A stretch of DNA of 37,892 nucleotides from Ignavibacteria bacterium (GCA_016788375.1 JAEUSI010000015.1:1-37892), one strand, 5' to 3'; counted from the first letter of the stretch, positions 1 to 8,985 are shown. The notes: generated by a model not told the origin, from the sequence alone. Numbers and translations: made by a program.

Positions 1-1
1 T

Positions 2-1039
2 CTGGATACAAATGTATGGTTATGCGCTATTACAGGATCACCAGACAGAGTAACAAGAAGTACAAATTACGGGTCAACATGGACAACAATAGTTTCTCAG
101 AATTTCAGCAATTACGGACAGCCGCTTGAGATGGATCAGAATAACCCTTCAACATACTATTTTGCACCGGACGGAGGAGGATTTTACAGATCTACGGACA
201 ACGGCGCATCATTTACGGAAATAAGCAACAACTATCCGTTCAGAAGTCCGTGTGATATCATAGTAATGTATGACAGTTCCAATGTTGTATTTGTCGGTGA
301 CGGTGTTACCGGCAGCGGACAGGCAAAGATTTTCAAATCAACCAACGGAGGATATAACTGGTCGGATATGTACACCGTAACTTCTAGCGAAACGCCTTCA
401 TTATGCAATTCAGCATTTGACCAAAGCGTTGCTTATTCGACTGAATGGAGCGGAAGCGGATTTTACAAGACTACAAATTACGGAAACAACTGGTTTCTCG
501 CAGGAACAACGGGAACATCCGGCTGGGGTTCGGATATGTGTCATGAAGATCCGACAGTTGTACTGAAAGGAACATACGGTTCACCTGCATATCTGACAAC
601 AAATTCCGGAATTTCTTTCGTTTCAGCTACATTAGGCGGCGGCTGCGGTGCCGGAATAATGGTTCCTGAAAGAGGTTATCTGATTGCAATGCAATGTTCG
701 GGATTATTTAAAATGAATATTTCATATTCTGTCATAACAGATATCAGTGAAAATTTAAATACAGCTGGAATTCCCGATAATTTCACACTTTATCAGAATT
801 ATCCGAATCCTTTTAATCCTTCAACGAACATAAAATTTGATCTTCCTGTACCGGGAAATGTAACGCTGAAAGTATACAATCAGACCGGAAATGAAATAAG
901 TACGCTTACAGGCGGTTACAGGAATGCAGGAAGTTATGAAATAAGCTTTAATGCCTCAGAGCTTTCATCGGGAATTTATTTTTACACGCTGACTGCAAAC
1001 GGAGCTTCTGTTTCAAAGAAAATGCTATTGATTAAATAA
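2..1039 (+). CDS. T9SS-sorted secreted protein with BNR/sialidase-like repeats, 5'-truncated
   Basis: The reading frame is already open at base 2 and stays coding up to the first internal ATG at 131, so the true start lies outside the window. The visible part has repeated segments of the form S-T/D-N-G/Y-G-x-x-W/F (for example STNYGSTW near the beginning, then STDNGASF, STNGGYNW, TTNYGNNW). These are typical of BNR/Asp-box beta-propellers of the sialidase or exo-glucanase-like fold. The last 80 or so residues are a type IX secretion C-terminal sorting domain: the NYPNPFNPST motif, a beta-sandwich, and a terminal KKMLLIK. The protein should therefore be secreted or attached to the surface through the Por system. 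Substrate and catalytic activity cannot be told from the fragment. A good terminator follows the stop codon. Confidence 0.88.
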   Translation: MDTNVWLCAITGSPDRVTRSTNYGSTWTTIVSQNFSNYGQPLEMDQNNPSTYYFAPDGGGFYRSTDNGASFTEISNNYPFRSPCDIIVMYDSSNVVFVGDGVTGSGQAKIFKSTNGGYNWSDMYTVTSSETPSLCNSAFDQSVAYSTEWSGSGFYKTTNYGNNWFLAGTTGTSGWGSDMCHEDPTVVLKGTYGSPAYLTTNSGISFVSATLGGGCGAGIMVPERGYLIAMQCSGLFKMNISYSVITDISENLNTAGIPDNFTLYQNYPNPFNPSTNIKFDLPVPGNVTLKVYNQTGNEISTLTGGYRNAGSYEISFNASELSSGIYFYTLTANGASVSKKMLLIK

Positions 1040-1061
1040 GCAAGCAGTTAATTTCTTAATT

Positions 1062-1103
1062 CTGCCTTAACAGCATTTTTATGCAGTTGAGGCAGATTTT
1101 TAT
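1062..1103 (+). terminator. Intrinsic terminator after the T9SS propeller gene
   Basis: A stem with left arm CTGCCTTAACAGCAT and right arm ATGCAGTTGAGGCAG (13 of 15 positions pair, around a T-rich loop) lies 22 bases after the stop codon. It is followed by ATTTTTATT, which serves as the U tract. It separates the truncated first gene from the next transcript. Confidence 0.8.
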
Positions 1104-1387
1104 TGAAATACTGATCCGGTTAAAAGTTACTTCTAAAACAAGTTGTAACTATAAAATTCAAAAAAAACTATTTGATAACGATGAAGGTATTTTATAGATA
1201 AAAGCGAGATTGTTCAAAGCACAGAACTTCTTAAAGCTTATTTCAATTTAATATTCATCTTCAGCAGAATCAATCCTTCAAAATGTTTGAGATATATAAA
1301 AATTTCTATTGAGAAATTGAATTAAGTAGTTTATTTTAGAGTAATTAAAAATCCAATAATTTTTTAAACAAACCCTAAAAACCGAAA
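1104..1387. other. AT-rich intergenic stretch, no gene seen
   Basis: The region from the terminator to the next start codon holds no convincing coding sequence on either strand. It is strongly AT-rich and presumably carries the promoter and 5' untranslated leader of the gene at 1388. A weak hairpin (AATTTCT / AGAAATT, 4-base loop) lies at 1301-1318. No promoter boxes can be assigned with confidence. Confidence 0.5.
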
Positions 1388-2284
1388 ATGAAAAAAGTCA
1401 TAAAAACCATTTTTGCATTAATAATTTTTTCCTCAATGCTGAATGTCAGCTTTGCTGCTCGTCCGACTTATAAACTGACCGCTCAGAATTTTGTATTCAG
1501 AGCAGCAAATGAATTAGTATTCGATATTTATATACTTCACACTAACATAGCTGATACAGTATTTCAGTATGCTCTCGGACAATACTATTTCAATTTTGAC
1601 ACAAACTTCTGTGCAGGAGGTACAATCTCTTATGATTTCGCGCCTTCAGCAACAGGCGACAGTTCGGATTTCTTTTTTAATGCAAGACCAAGAACACCTA
1701 CCAGAGTAGGGAGTCAGCTTAGATTAAACACAAACAATGCGTTGGGACTTGGTAACGGACCGATAGTTTCAGGAGTCATTCCGGGATCAAAAGTTATCAG
1801 AATGAGACTGCGTACTTCAGCACCCGCATTTTCTTCAAATTCTCCTGCTGACCTTCAGCTCAGATGGAGAAATGCCAATGCAGGGAATCCGTTTACAAAA
1901 ATCTTCGCATATGTAGGAAACTTAAACACTGAAATTACGGATTCAACCGGACACTTTATTGATATACCTACAGGTATACAGGACCCGGGTTCAGTTGCTT
2001 CAATACTGCCTAAGGATTTCTCGCTTTCACAGAATTTCCCGAATCCTTTCAATCCTACAACAAAGATTGAATTTGCATTGCCTGTTAGCGGAAATGTTAA
2101 TCTTCTTATTTATGATATTACAGGAAGAGAAATCATAAATTTAGTCAATGAAGCCAAAGCAGCAGGATATTATTCTGTACAGTTCAATGCATCGAATCTC
2201 GCCAGCGGAATGTATTTCTACAGACTGAGAGTACAGGGTGATAAGAATTATGATGTTACAAGAAAAATGATGCTTATCAAATAA
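1388..2284 (+). CDS. Secreted protein with T9SS C-terminal sorting domain
   Basis: A 298-residue protein. Residues 1-23 form a clear Sec signal peptide (MKKVIK, a hydrophobic core, and cleavage after SFAA or nearby). The central 180 or so residues look like a beta-rich domain and may resemble cohesin- or carbohydrate-binding-type sandwiches, but no family is recognised with certainty. The last 85 or so residues are a type IX sorting domain: NFPNPFNPTT, then VSGNVNLLIYDITGREI, and the final RKMMLIK. The cargo is therefore exported by Sec and then by T9SS. The middle domain has no obvious catalytic motif. Strong terminators flank the gene on both sides, so it is a single-gene transcription unit. 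Confidence 0.9.
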   Translation: MKKVIKTIFALIIFSSMLNVSFAARPTYKLTAQNFVFRAANELVFDIYILHTNIADTVFQYALGQYYFNFDTNFCAGGTISYDFAPSATGDSSDFFFNARPRTPTRVGSQLRLNTNNALGLGNGPIVSGVIPGSKVIRMRLRTSAPAFSSNSPADLQLRWRNANAGNPFTKIFAYVGNLNTEITDSTGHFIDIPTGIQDPGSVASILPKDFSLSQNFPNPFNPTTKIEFALPVSGNVNLLIYDITGREIINLVNEAKAAGYYSVQFNASNLASGMYFYRLRVQGDKNYDVTRKMMLIK

Positions 2285-2315
2285 TACAGAGTTTAAATTG
2301 TTCTGAAAAAAATAT

Positions 2316-2347
2316 AAGACCGCTTGCATAAAGCGGTCTTTTTTTTT
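2316..2347 (+). terminator. Strong intrinsic terminator
   Basis: A perfect 10-bp stem, AAGACCGCTT / AAGCGGTCTT, with a GCAT loop is followed by a run of eight T. It starts 31 bases after the stop of the secreted-protein gene and isolates it from the exporter operon downstream. Confidence 0.95.
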
Positions 2348-2535
2348 ATCGGAACAGTAAAGTCAGGTAAACAAAAAACTGACTTAAATAAATAGATATA
2401 AGAAGAATGCGTTGAAAATATATACACATATGATTAGTTTGGAAAATTATTAATAAATCACACTTGCTGACAGCAACTTCAATTAAATTAATATTGAGTA
2501 TGACCGGTAAAAAAGTTATGCAGGGAATGAAGCTG

Positions 2536-3498
2536 ATGAAAATTTATTTAGTTTTGCCCATCTCACTGATAATACTGCAAAGCTGTTCAGAGAAAAAAAA
2601 TGAAAACGAAATTAAGGCTTCGGGAAACATTGAAGTAACCGATGTTGTGATCAGTTCAAAAGGAGCCGGGCAGATAAAAGTTTTAAATATTAAAGAAGGC
2701 GATAAAGTAAACAGGGATGAACTTCTTCTTCAGATTGATCATGATCTTCTGGATATACAGTTAAGGCAGATGAATGCGAATATTGAACAGGCAGAAGCGC
2801 AGCTGAAACTGCTGCAGTCAGGCGCAAGAATTGAAGACATAAATATGGCAGAGGAGCAGGTAAGGTTGTCAAAAATTAATCTTGACCAGGCGGAGGCTGA
2901 CAGCGAGAGAATGAGAAATTTGTATGAGACTGAAACGGTCACAAAGAAACAGTATGATGATGCGGTTACAAGATATCAGCAGACACTGAATCTTTACAAC
3001 AGCTCTCTTGAAAATCTGGATAAAGTAAAAAATATAGTAAGACCGGAAGAGATAGAATCGGCAAAGGCAAATCTGAAAAGAAACATTGCAAACGCTGATT
3101 TAATAAAAAAGAACATAGAAGACTGTTCTGTAAAGTCGCCTGTCACGGGAATTGTAACCAAAAAATTTGTTGAAACGGGAGAATATGTCAATCCCGGTTC
3201 ATCGCTGATGAAAATAGCGGACTTAAGCACAGCAAAGCTAAATATTTATATAAATGAAACTGATCTCGGTAAAATAAAGCTCGGACAGAAAGCCGAAGTA
3301 AAAACAGATTCATATAAAGACAGAACTTACACGGGAGTAGTGATTTATATTTCACCTGAAGCAGAATTCACTCCGAAAAATATTCAGACAGAGGAAGAGC
3401 GTACAAAGCTGGTATTTGAGGTAAAGATTGAGATTCCCAATCCTGAGAATGAACTCAAAGCAGGAATGCCGGCAGATGCCAGGTTAATGATAAACTGA
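2536..3498 (+). CDS. HlyD-family periplasmic adaptor (YbhG-like), probable lipoprotein
   Basis: Membrane fusion protein linking an inner-membrane ABC exporter to an outer-membrane channel. I chose the ATG at 2536 because it directly precedes a lipoprotein signal (MKIYLVLPISLIILQSC, with the lipid-anchored Cys at the end). An AGGGA ribosome site lies 9 bases upstream. A TTG at 2464 and ATGs at 2500 and 2527 are in frame but would bury the signal. Domain order is a first biotinyl/lipoyl-like half (about residues 25-65), a long alpha-hairpin coiled coil rich in Gln/Glu/Leu (about 65-180), the second lipoyl half (about 185-225, with SPVTGIV) and a beta-barrel domain ending in LKAGMPADARL. It is the first gene of a six-gene exporter operon, 7 bases ahead of the first ATPase. 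Confidence 0.9.
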   Translation: MKIYLVLPISLIILQSCSEKKNENEIKASGNIEVTDVVISSKGAGQIKVLNIKEGDKVNRDELLLQIDHDLLDIQLRQMNANIEQAEAQLKLLQSGARIEDINMAEEQVRLSKINLDQAEADSERMRNLYETETVTKKQYDDAVTRYQQTLNLYNSSLENLDKVKNIVRPEEIESAKANLKRNIANADLIKKNIEDCSVKSPVTGIVTKKFVETGEYVNPGSSLMKIADLSTAKLNIYINETDLGKIKLGQKAEVKTDSYKDRTYTGVVIYISPEAEFTPKNIQTEEERTKLVFEVKIEIPNPENELKAGMPADARLMIN

Positions 3499-3505
3499 AT
3501 ATTTC

Positions 3506-4420
3506 ATGGAATATGCAGTAAATATTGAAGGTATAAGCAAGTCATTCGGAGATACAACAGCGCTTGAAAACATCAGTTTTAAAGTCAGGGAAAATACAAT
3601 ATTCGGTATTGCGGGACCTGACGGCGCAGGAAAAAGCACGCTGATAAGAATCTTATGCGGGTTGCTAGCGCCTGATTCAGGCAAAGCCGAAATACTCGGT
3701 TTTGACGTAATAAAGAATACCGTAAAAATAAAGAACAATATCGGATACCTTTCTCAGAAATTCAGCCTTTATACTGATCTTACTGTTGACGAAAACATAG
3801 AATTTCTTGCAGATATACACGGCGTCAGGGAATTTAAGAATAGAAGGGATGAACTGCTTTCATTTACCAGACTTACGGATTTCAGGAAATTTCAGGCAGG
3901 TAAATTATCGGGAGGAATGAAACAGAAGCTTGCCCTTGCCTGTACGCTGATTTACAAGCCGAAGATAATTTTTCTCGATGAGCCGACAACTGGGGTTGAT
4001 CCGGTTTCAAGGAGGGAATTCTGGATTATACTCTCAAATCTTTTTAAGGAAAAGATAACCGTAATTATTTCAACTCCATATATGGATGAAGCCGAAAGAT
4101 TCAACAGGATAGCACTGCTGGACAACGGCAGAATGCTTGCTCTTGATACGCCGGCAGAAATTAAATCGATGCTGAAAGGAATAATTATAGAGATAGTCTG
4201 CAGTGACGTCAGAAAAGCGTACAGACTGCTTAAAGAGAATTTAAAAAATGAAATACAGCTTTTCGGGGACAGGATTAACATCTCTGCGGAAAATTTCAGT
4301 GAAGAAGTGAATATTATCAGGAGTATTCTGGATTCCTGTAATATTAAGATATCAGACATCAGGCAGATTCCGCCATCTCTTGAAAATGCATTTATACATC
4401 TTATAGAAAAAAATGGATAA
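3506..4420 (+). CDS. ABC-2 exporter ATPase 1 (YbhF N-half-like), His-less switch loop
   Basis: Nucleotide-binding subunit of the exporter, 304 aa. Walker A is GPDGAGKS (37-44), the Q-loop Gln is residue 84, the signature LSGGMKQ is at 134-140, and Walker B IIFLDE ends in catalytic Glu159, followed by D-loop GVDP. All of these are canonical. The switch histidine is absent: the motif reads STPYMDEAE, with Pro191 (CCA at 4076-4078) where His is expected. About 90 C-terminal residues form the regulatory extension usual in this subfamily. The second ATPase of the operon has the opposite pattern (intact His, altered signature), so the two are expected to form a heterodimer. In Escherichia coli YbhF two such domains are fused in one chain; here they are separate genes. 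The gene end overlaps the next gene by 8 bases. Confidence 0.93.
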   Translation: MEYAVNIEGISKSFGDTTALENISFKVRENTIFGIAGPDGAGKSTLIRILCGLLAPDSGKAEILGFDVIKNTVKIKNNIGYLSQKFSLYTDLTVDENIEFLADIHGVREFKNRRDELLSFTRLTDFRKFQAGKLSGGMKQKLALACTLIYKPKIIFLDEPTTGVDPVSRREFWIILSNLFKEKITVIISTPYMDEAERFNRIALLDNGRMLALDTPAEIKSMLKGIIIEIVCSDVRKAYRLLKENLKNEIQLFGDRINISAENFSEEVNIIRSILDSCNIKISDIRQIPPSLENAFIHLIEKNG

Positions 4421-5744
4421 ATTTATTAAAATATTTTCGGTAGTCGGCATAATTTTATTTTCATTCAGATGTATATCCGCACAGACTAGAGTATTTACGA
4501 TAGAAGAAAGCATTGCTACCGGCATAGAAAACAGCAATGAACTTAAGGTATCACAATCGAAAATCATTTCAAGCAAGGCAAAAGTAAGCGAGGTAAAATC
4601 ACAGTATTATCCTCAGCTGAAATTCAATGCAAGCTATTTAAGACAGAGTTACGTTGATCCTTATCTTATTATTGTGCCTTTTTCCGAGACTCCGCTTCAG
4701 ATATCGGAAGTGCTTTTGAACAATTACAACTTCCGCCTGTCGCTTCAGCAGCAGATTTTCACGGGATTCAAACTTTCATCACTGAAAAATTCGGGTGAGT
4801 TTGCGGTTAAGTCGTCAGAATCCGAATATAACAACGAGAAGAACAATGTGGCTTCTGCGGTATTAATAGCTTACTGGAATTATTACAAGACAAAATTTCT
4901 CAAAAAAACTGCAGACGATAATCTTGCACTTACAGAAAAACACCTGAGAGACACAAGAAATTTTTTAATAAACGGACTTGCCACAAAAAGCGATTTGTTA
5001 AAAATGGAAGTTCAGAATTCAAATGCAAAACTCCAGCAGCTCGAAGCGGATAACAATACTGAACTTGCAAGGATTTCATTTAACAAAGTTCTCGGACTGA
5101 ATCTTGAAGAAAATACGGATATTGAAACGGACATTCCCGAACCCGTTACTGAAAGCCTGAATCTAGAAGACCTGCTGAACGAAGCTTACGGCAGCAGGTC
5201 AGAGCTTAAAGCCATGAACTATAAACTCAAATCGCTTCAGGAAAATATAAATTCAGTAAAATCACAGTATTATCCTTCCGTTTATCTCGGGGCAAATTTT
5301 TATTATGCAAATCCGAATCTGAGAATCCAGCCTCCTCATAATGAGTTTGACGAAACATGGGATGCCGGAATAACTTTATCATGGGATGTTTTTAACTGGG
5401 GATATACTTCTTCACAGGTTTCTCAGTCACAGCAGATTTATAATCAGAACAAAACAGGATATGATCAGCTGAAAGACAATATAAGCTTAGAAGTGAATCA
5501 GAATTACTACAATGTTAATTATTTAAAGGAAAGAATCTCGGTCAGCAGAAAAGCTGTTGAGCAGGCAGAGGAAAATTACAGGGTTATTCAGGAGAAATAC
5601 AATCAGCAGCTTTCTACAAGCACTGACCTTGTAGATGCAGAAAATTCCCTTCTGCAGGCAAAAACGAATTTAATAATAACAGTTACAGATTACCGAATAT
5701 CGGTAGTCAAGCTGTACAGATCAACCGGCAGGAAACTTTACTGA
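4413..5744 (+). CDS. TolC-family outer-membrane efflux protein
   Basis: Outer-membrane channel component, 443 aa. Residues 1-24 are a signal peptide with cleavage near CISAQ. The mature part has the TolC two-fold repeat. Each half begins with helix and strand segments of the type S-K-x-x-x-V-K-S-Q-Y-Y-P-(Q/S)-(L/V). These occur at about residues 60-72 and again at 285-297, with the near-identical motif SQYYP in both. Long coiled-coil helices lie between the halves and at the C terminus (QAEENYRVIQEKY, DAENSLLQAKTNL). It lies between the two ATPase genes, overlaps the first by 8 bases, and is 25 bases ahead of the second. It should dock with the HlyD-type adaptor encoded at the operon start. 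Confidence 0.93.
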   Translation: MDKFIKIFSVVGIILFSFRCISAQTRVFTIEESIATGIENSNELKVSQSKIISSKAKVSEVKSQYYPQLKFNASYLRQSYVDPYLIIVPFSETPLQISEVLLNNYNFRLSLQQQIFTGFKLSSLKNSGEFAVKSSESEYNNEKNNVASAVLIAYWNYYKTKFLKKTADDNLALTEKHLRDTRNFLINGLATKSDLLKMEVQNSNAKLQQLEADNNTELARISFNKVLGLNLEENTDIETDIPEPVTESLNLEDLLNEAYGSRSELKAMNYKLKSLQENINSVKSQYYPSVYLGANFYYANPNLRIQPPHNEFDETWDAGITLSWDVFNWGYTSSQVSQSQQIYNQNKTGYDQLKDNISLEVNQNYYNVNYLKERISVSRKAVEQAEENYRVIQEKYNQQLSTSTDLVDAENSLLQAKTNLIITVTDYRISVVKLYRSTGRKLY

Positions 5745-5769
5745 TTTTAATATTACCTAATATCCGGAT

Positions 5770-6720
5770 ATGAATTCGATAGAAGTAAAATCACTTACCA
5801 AAAAATTCGGCAGCTTTACTTCTGTAAACGATATTTCATTTGAAGTCCGTGAAGGCGAAGTATTCGGATTTCTTGGTTCAAACGGTGCAGGAAAATCTAC
5901 AACAATAAAGATGCTTTGCGGAATTCTTGCTCCGACATCCGGTGATGCGCTTGTAGGAGGATTCAGCATAAACAAAGATACCGACCTAGTAAAAAGAAAT
6001 ATTGGATACATGTCACAGAAGTTTTCTCTTTACAATGACCTAACCGTGAGTGAAAACATAAATTTTTTCGGAGGAATATACGGTTTGTTCGGAAACAAAC
6101 TCGAAGAAAGAAAATCCTGGGTTATCAGAATTGCGGATCTTTACGGAAAGGAAGAGCATCTGACTTCATCTCTTGCTGTCGGATTCAAACAGCGCCTTGC
6201 TCTCGGCTGCGCGGTCATACACGAGCCGCAGATTGTTTTTCTTGACGAACCGACAGGAGGCGTGGATCCGGTATCAAGAAGGAAATTCTGGGATCTGATC
6301 AATGAGCTTTCTGATAAAGGCATTACAGTGTTTGTAACGACACATTATCTTGATGAAGCTGAATTCTGCAACAGAATAATACTGATTAACGGCGGAAAAC
6401 TAATTGCATCAGGAAGTCCCAAAGAACTTAAAGAGGAGTATATTAAAAATCCCGTATATGAAATTGACTGCAGCGATATTTACAAAGCGGTTAAAGTTCT
6501 TGAAAACGGGTTGTTTACGGATAATGTAACAATATTCGGAAATTCAATTCATGTGTCATTAAAAAGCTCTCCTGAATTTAAAGTTAATCAGCCAGAAAAC
6601 GATATTGAAATGCTCAATGTCTTTCTTGAAAAAGAAAACGGACTGAAGGTACTGAGGATTCAGAAGATTTCACCTTCACTGGAGGATGTTTTTGTGCATC
6701 TTATAGAATCAAAAAAGTAA
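5770..6720 (+). CDS. ABC-2 exporter ATPase 2 (YbhF C-half-like), degenerate signature
   Basis: Second nucleotide-binding subunit, 316 aa. Walker A GSNGAGKS (36-43), Q-loop Gln83, Walker B IVFLDE with Glu160 and switch His192 (TTHYLDEAE) are intact. The ABC signature is altered to LAVGFKQ (135-141) in place of LSGGxxQ, so the Ser that contacts the nucleotide gamma-phosphate in the partner site is Ala136. As in ATPase 1 there is a C-terminal extension of about 100 residues, ending in SPSLEDVFVHLIE. The two ATPases share that ending (SLENAFIHLIE in ATPase 1), showing that they are paralogues. It is located between the TolC-like gene and the two permease genes, 10 bases before the first. Confidence 0.93.
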   Translation: MNSIEVKSLTKKFGSFTSVNDISFEVREGEVFGFLGSNGAGKSTTIKMLCGILAPTSGDALVGGFSINKDTDLVKRNIGYMSQKFSLYNDLTVSENINFFGGIYGLFGNKLEERKSWVIRIADLYGKEEHLTSSLAVGFKQRLALGCAVIHEPQIVFLDEPTGGVDPVSRRKFWDLINELSDKGITVFVTTHYLDEAEFCNRIILINGGKLIASGSPKELKEEYIKNPVYEIDCSDIYKAVKVLENGLFTDNVTIFGNSIHVSLKSSPEFKVNQPENDIEMLNVFLEKENGLKVLRIQKISPSLEDVFVHLIESKK

Positions 6721-6730
6721 ATGCCGGAAG

Positions 6731-7858
6731 ATGAATAAAATATTTTCAATTTCTCTGAAAGAATTCAGGCAGATAGGCAGGGACAGAAGAAGTCTAATGA
6801 TTATTTTCGCTCTACCGGTATTTCTTCTTACACTGTTCGGATACGCAATTACACTTGATGTAAATACGATTACACTGGGAATTTATGACAGGGACAAATC
6901 AGAAACTTCAAGAGATTTCATCAGCACTCTGAGCGGATCATCTTATTTTAAAATCACGGAATATGTTAACAGTGAAAATGAAATAAATCCTCTGCTTGAT
7001 CACGGAAAGGCGAAATGTGTCGTTGTCATACCCGAAGATTTTTCATCTGATCTTGCAAGGAACAGAAATGTAAGCATACAGTATCTGGTAGACGGTGTAG
7101 ATGCAAATACAGCAACAATTGTTTTAAGTTATGTCGCAGCTGCAACTGCGACTTTTTCCAGAAATGTTTCCTCTGAAGTGCTTTCAGGAAAAGGAATAAA
7201 ACAGTTTCAACCGCTGAATCTTCAGCCTCAGTTCTGGTACAATAAGGATTTAAGCACTACAAAATTTTTTATTCCGGGACTTATTGCAATGATACTCATT
7301 ATCATATCGGTTATACTTACATCCATTTCACTTGTGAGGGAAAAGGAACTCGGAACGATTGAGCAGATTATAGTTTCTCCGGTGACTTCATTTCAGCTGA
7401 TAATCGGCAAGATTCTTCCTTATCTGGTTATATCAATCCTTATCGCAGCGTCAATACTTATTATGGGATATTTCTTATTCGGTGTGGAAGTAAAGGGCAG
7501 TTACTTTCTGCTGTTTGCCGGAACAATATGTTATTTATTATGCACCTTAAGCATGGGAATATTTATTTCCACGGTTGCGGAATCACAACAGGTGGCGTTT
7601 CAGATTTCTCAGCTTGCATCTCAGCTTCCGACGGTTATACTGTCCGGATTTATTTTTCCTGTTGAAAGCATGCCGCTTCCGATTCAGATACTATCATATA
7701 TAACTCCCGCAAAGTACTATATTGTAATACTGAGAGACATTCTTCTAAAGGGAGCCGGGTTTGAAGTATTTAAGGAACAGATACTTTATCTGCTGATTTT
7801 TGCAACAGTGCTCATAACGGTATCAACTGTCAGAATAAAAAGATCAAGGACATTATGA
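6731..7858 (+). CDS. ABC-2 type transporter permease (YbhS/YbhR-like) 1
   Basis: Membrane subunit of the exporter, 375 aa. The layout is that of the ABC2_membrane_3 family. It has a cytoplasmic N-terminal start (LKEFRQIGRDRRSL) and one membrane segment at about 22-42. A large extracytoplasmic domain of about 130 residues follows (ITLGIYDRDKSETSRDF, later QFWYNKDLSTTKFFIPG). Five membrane segments make up the C-terminal half. The cytoplasmic coupling segment is VREKELGTIEQIIVSP, and the conserved SGFIFPVESMPLPIQ loop precedes the last helices. It pairs with the following permease, with which it overlaps in ATGA. The substrate cannot be inferred; relatives export drugs, small cations or lipophilic compounds. 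Confidence 0.93.
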   Translation: MNKIFSISLKEFRQIGRDRRSLMIIFALPVFLLTLFGYAITLDVNTITLGIYDRDKSETSRDFISTLSGSSYFKITEYVNSENEINPLLDHGKAKCVVVIPEDFSSDLARNRNVSIQYLVDGVDANTATIVLSYVAAATATFSRNVSSEVLSGKGIKQFQPLNLQPQFWYNKDLSTTKFFIPGLIAMILIIISVILTSISLVREKELGTIEQIIVSPVTSFQLIIGKILPYLVISILIAASILIMGYFLFGVEVKGSYFLLFAGTICYLLCTLSMGIFISTVAESQQVAFQISQLASQLPTVILSGFIFPVESMPLPIQILSYITPAKYYIVILRDILLKGAGFEVFKEQILYLLIFATVLITVSTVRIKRSRTL

Positions 7859-8985
7859 GAATACTTAAAATTTTTCTGATAAAAGAACTTCTGCAGTTCA
7901 AACGTGATCCGAAGATGTTTATGGTTGTTCTGATTGCTCCTGTAATTCAGCTGGTCTTTCTCGGTTATGCGGCAAACAGGGATATAAGAAACATTGAAAC
8001 GGCGGTATTTGACATGGACAAATCCGAATCAAGCAGGAGATACGCGGAAATGTTCGGAAGCTCGGGTTATTTTAACATTAAATATAAAGTAAATGATTAC
8101 GGGGAATTAACAAACCTAGTTGATGAAGGAAAAGCTTTTACAGGAATCGTAATTGAAAAAGATTTTGAAAAAAATATAAGCCTGCAGAGAACTGCCGATG
8201 TTCAGATAATAATTGACGGTTCGGACGGAAATAAAGCTTCAATAGCAGCGGGATATATACAGAGTATATCATCAGACTTTTCAAAGGAAGTATCGGTTGA
8301 AGTACTGGAAAAATCCGGAGTGAAAATTCCGCCTTTCGGTTCAGTTGAGACAGTTTCAAGAGTCTGGTATAATCCCGAACTGTCAACAAGAAATTATATG
8401 CTGCCGGGGATTGTCGGACTTATACTGATTATAATTACGACAAGCCTTACTTCTCTGGCTATTGTAAAAGAAAGAGAACTCGGAACGCTTGAACAGTTGA
8501 TTGTAACGCCGATAAAGCCTTATCAGATGATAACGGGCAAACTGATACCGTTTGCAATACTCGGAATAATTTCAATGACACTTGTTCTTTCAGTGATGAT
8601 TTTCTGGTTCGGGATTAAAGTCAAGGGAAGCATATTATTCCTGTTTATCGCATCGATAATATTTATGCTTTCTACGCTCGGATTAGGACTGTTCGTTTCA
8701 ACAATCTCAAAAACACAGCAGCAGGCAATGATAACGGCGGCTTTTCTTGTAATCATGCCGATGATTTTTCTGTCGGGATTTACTTTTCCGATTGAAAATA
8801 TGCCGGTAATAATTCAATACATCACTTACATAATTCCTCTGAAATATTTCTTTATTATAATAAGAGGAGTGGTGCTTAAAGGACTTGGCTTTTATGATCT
8901 ATGGAAGGAATGCGCTGTACTGCTTTTTATGGGAATTGTCATAATGGTATTCAGCTCGCTGAGATTCAGCAAGCGGCTGGAATAA
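7855..8985 (+). CDS. ABC-2 type transporter permease (YbhS/YbhR-like) 2
   Basis: Second membrane subunit, 376 aa, a paralogue of the preceding permease with the same domain order. The N-terminal coupling region is KELLQFKRDPKMF. A membrane segment, the extracytoplasmic domain with AVFDMDKSESSRRYAE and VWYNPELSTRNYMLPG, and the coupling helix VKERELGTLEQLIVTP follow. The loop SGFTFPIENMPVIIQ is conserved, and several C-terminal helices end the protein. The ATG overlaps the upstream stop codon (ATGA), indicating translational coupling and equal stoichiometry. It is the last gene of the exporter operon; no strong terminator is seen in the 85-base gap that follows. Confidence 0.93.
   Translation: MRILKIFLIKELLQFKRDPKMFMVVLIAPVIQLVFLGYAANRDIRNIETAVFDMDKSESSRRYAEMFGSSGYFNIKYKVNDYGELTNLVDEGKAFTGIVIEKDFEKNISLQRTADVQIIIDGSDGNKASIAAGYIQSISSDFSKEVSVEVLEKSGVKIPPFGSVETVSRVWYNPELSTRNYMLPGIVGLILIIITTSLTSLAIVKERELGTLEQLIVTPIKPYQMITGKLIPFAILGIISMTLVLSVMIFWFGIKVKGSILFLFIASIIFMLSTLGLGLFVSTISKTQQQAMITAAFLVIMPMIFLSGFTFPIENMPVIIQYITYIIPLKYFFIIIRGVVLKGLGFYDLWKECAVLLFMGIVIMVFSSLRFSKRLE

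Noticed and set aside
1301-1318. Hairpin AATTTCT / AGAAATT before the second T9SS gene
   Set aside because: Short AT-only stem expected by chance in such AT-rich DNA, with no supporting element.
3952-4359. Leftward 135-codon open frame inside the first ATPase gene
   Set aside because: Shadow of the ATPase coding sequence on the opposite strand; Ser/Ile/Leu-rich translation without start-site or family support.
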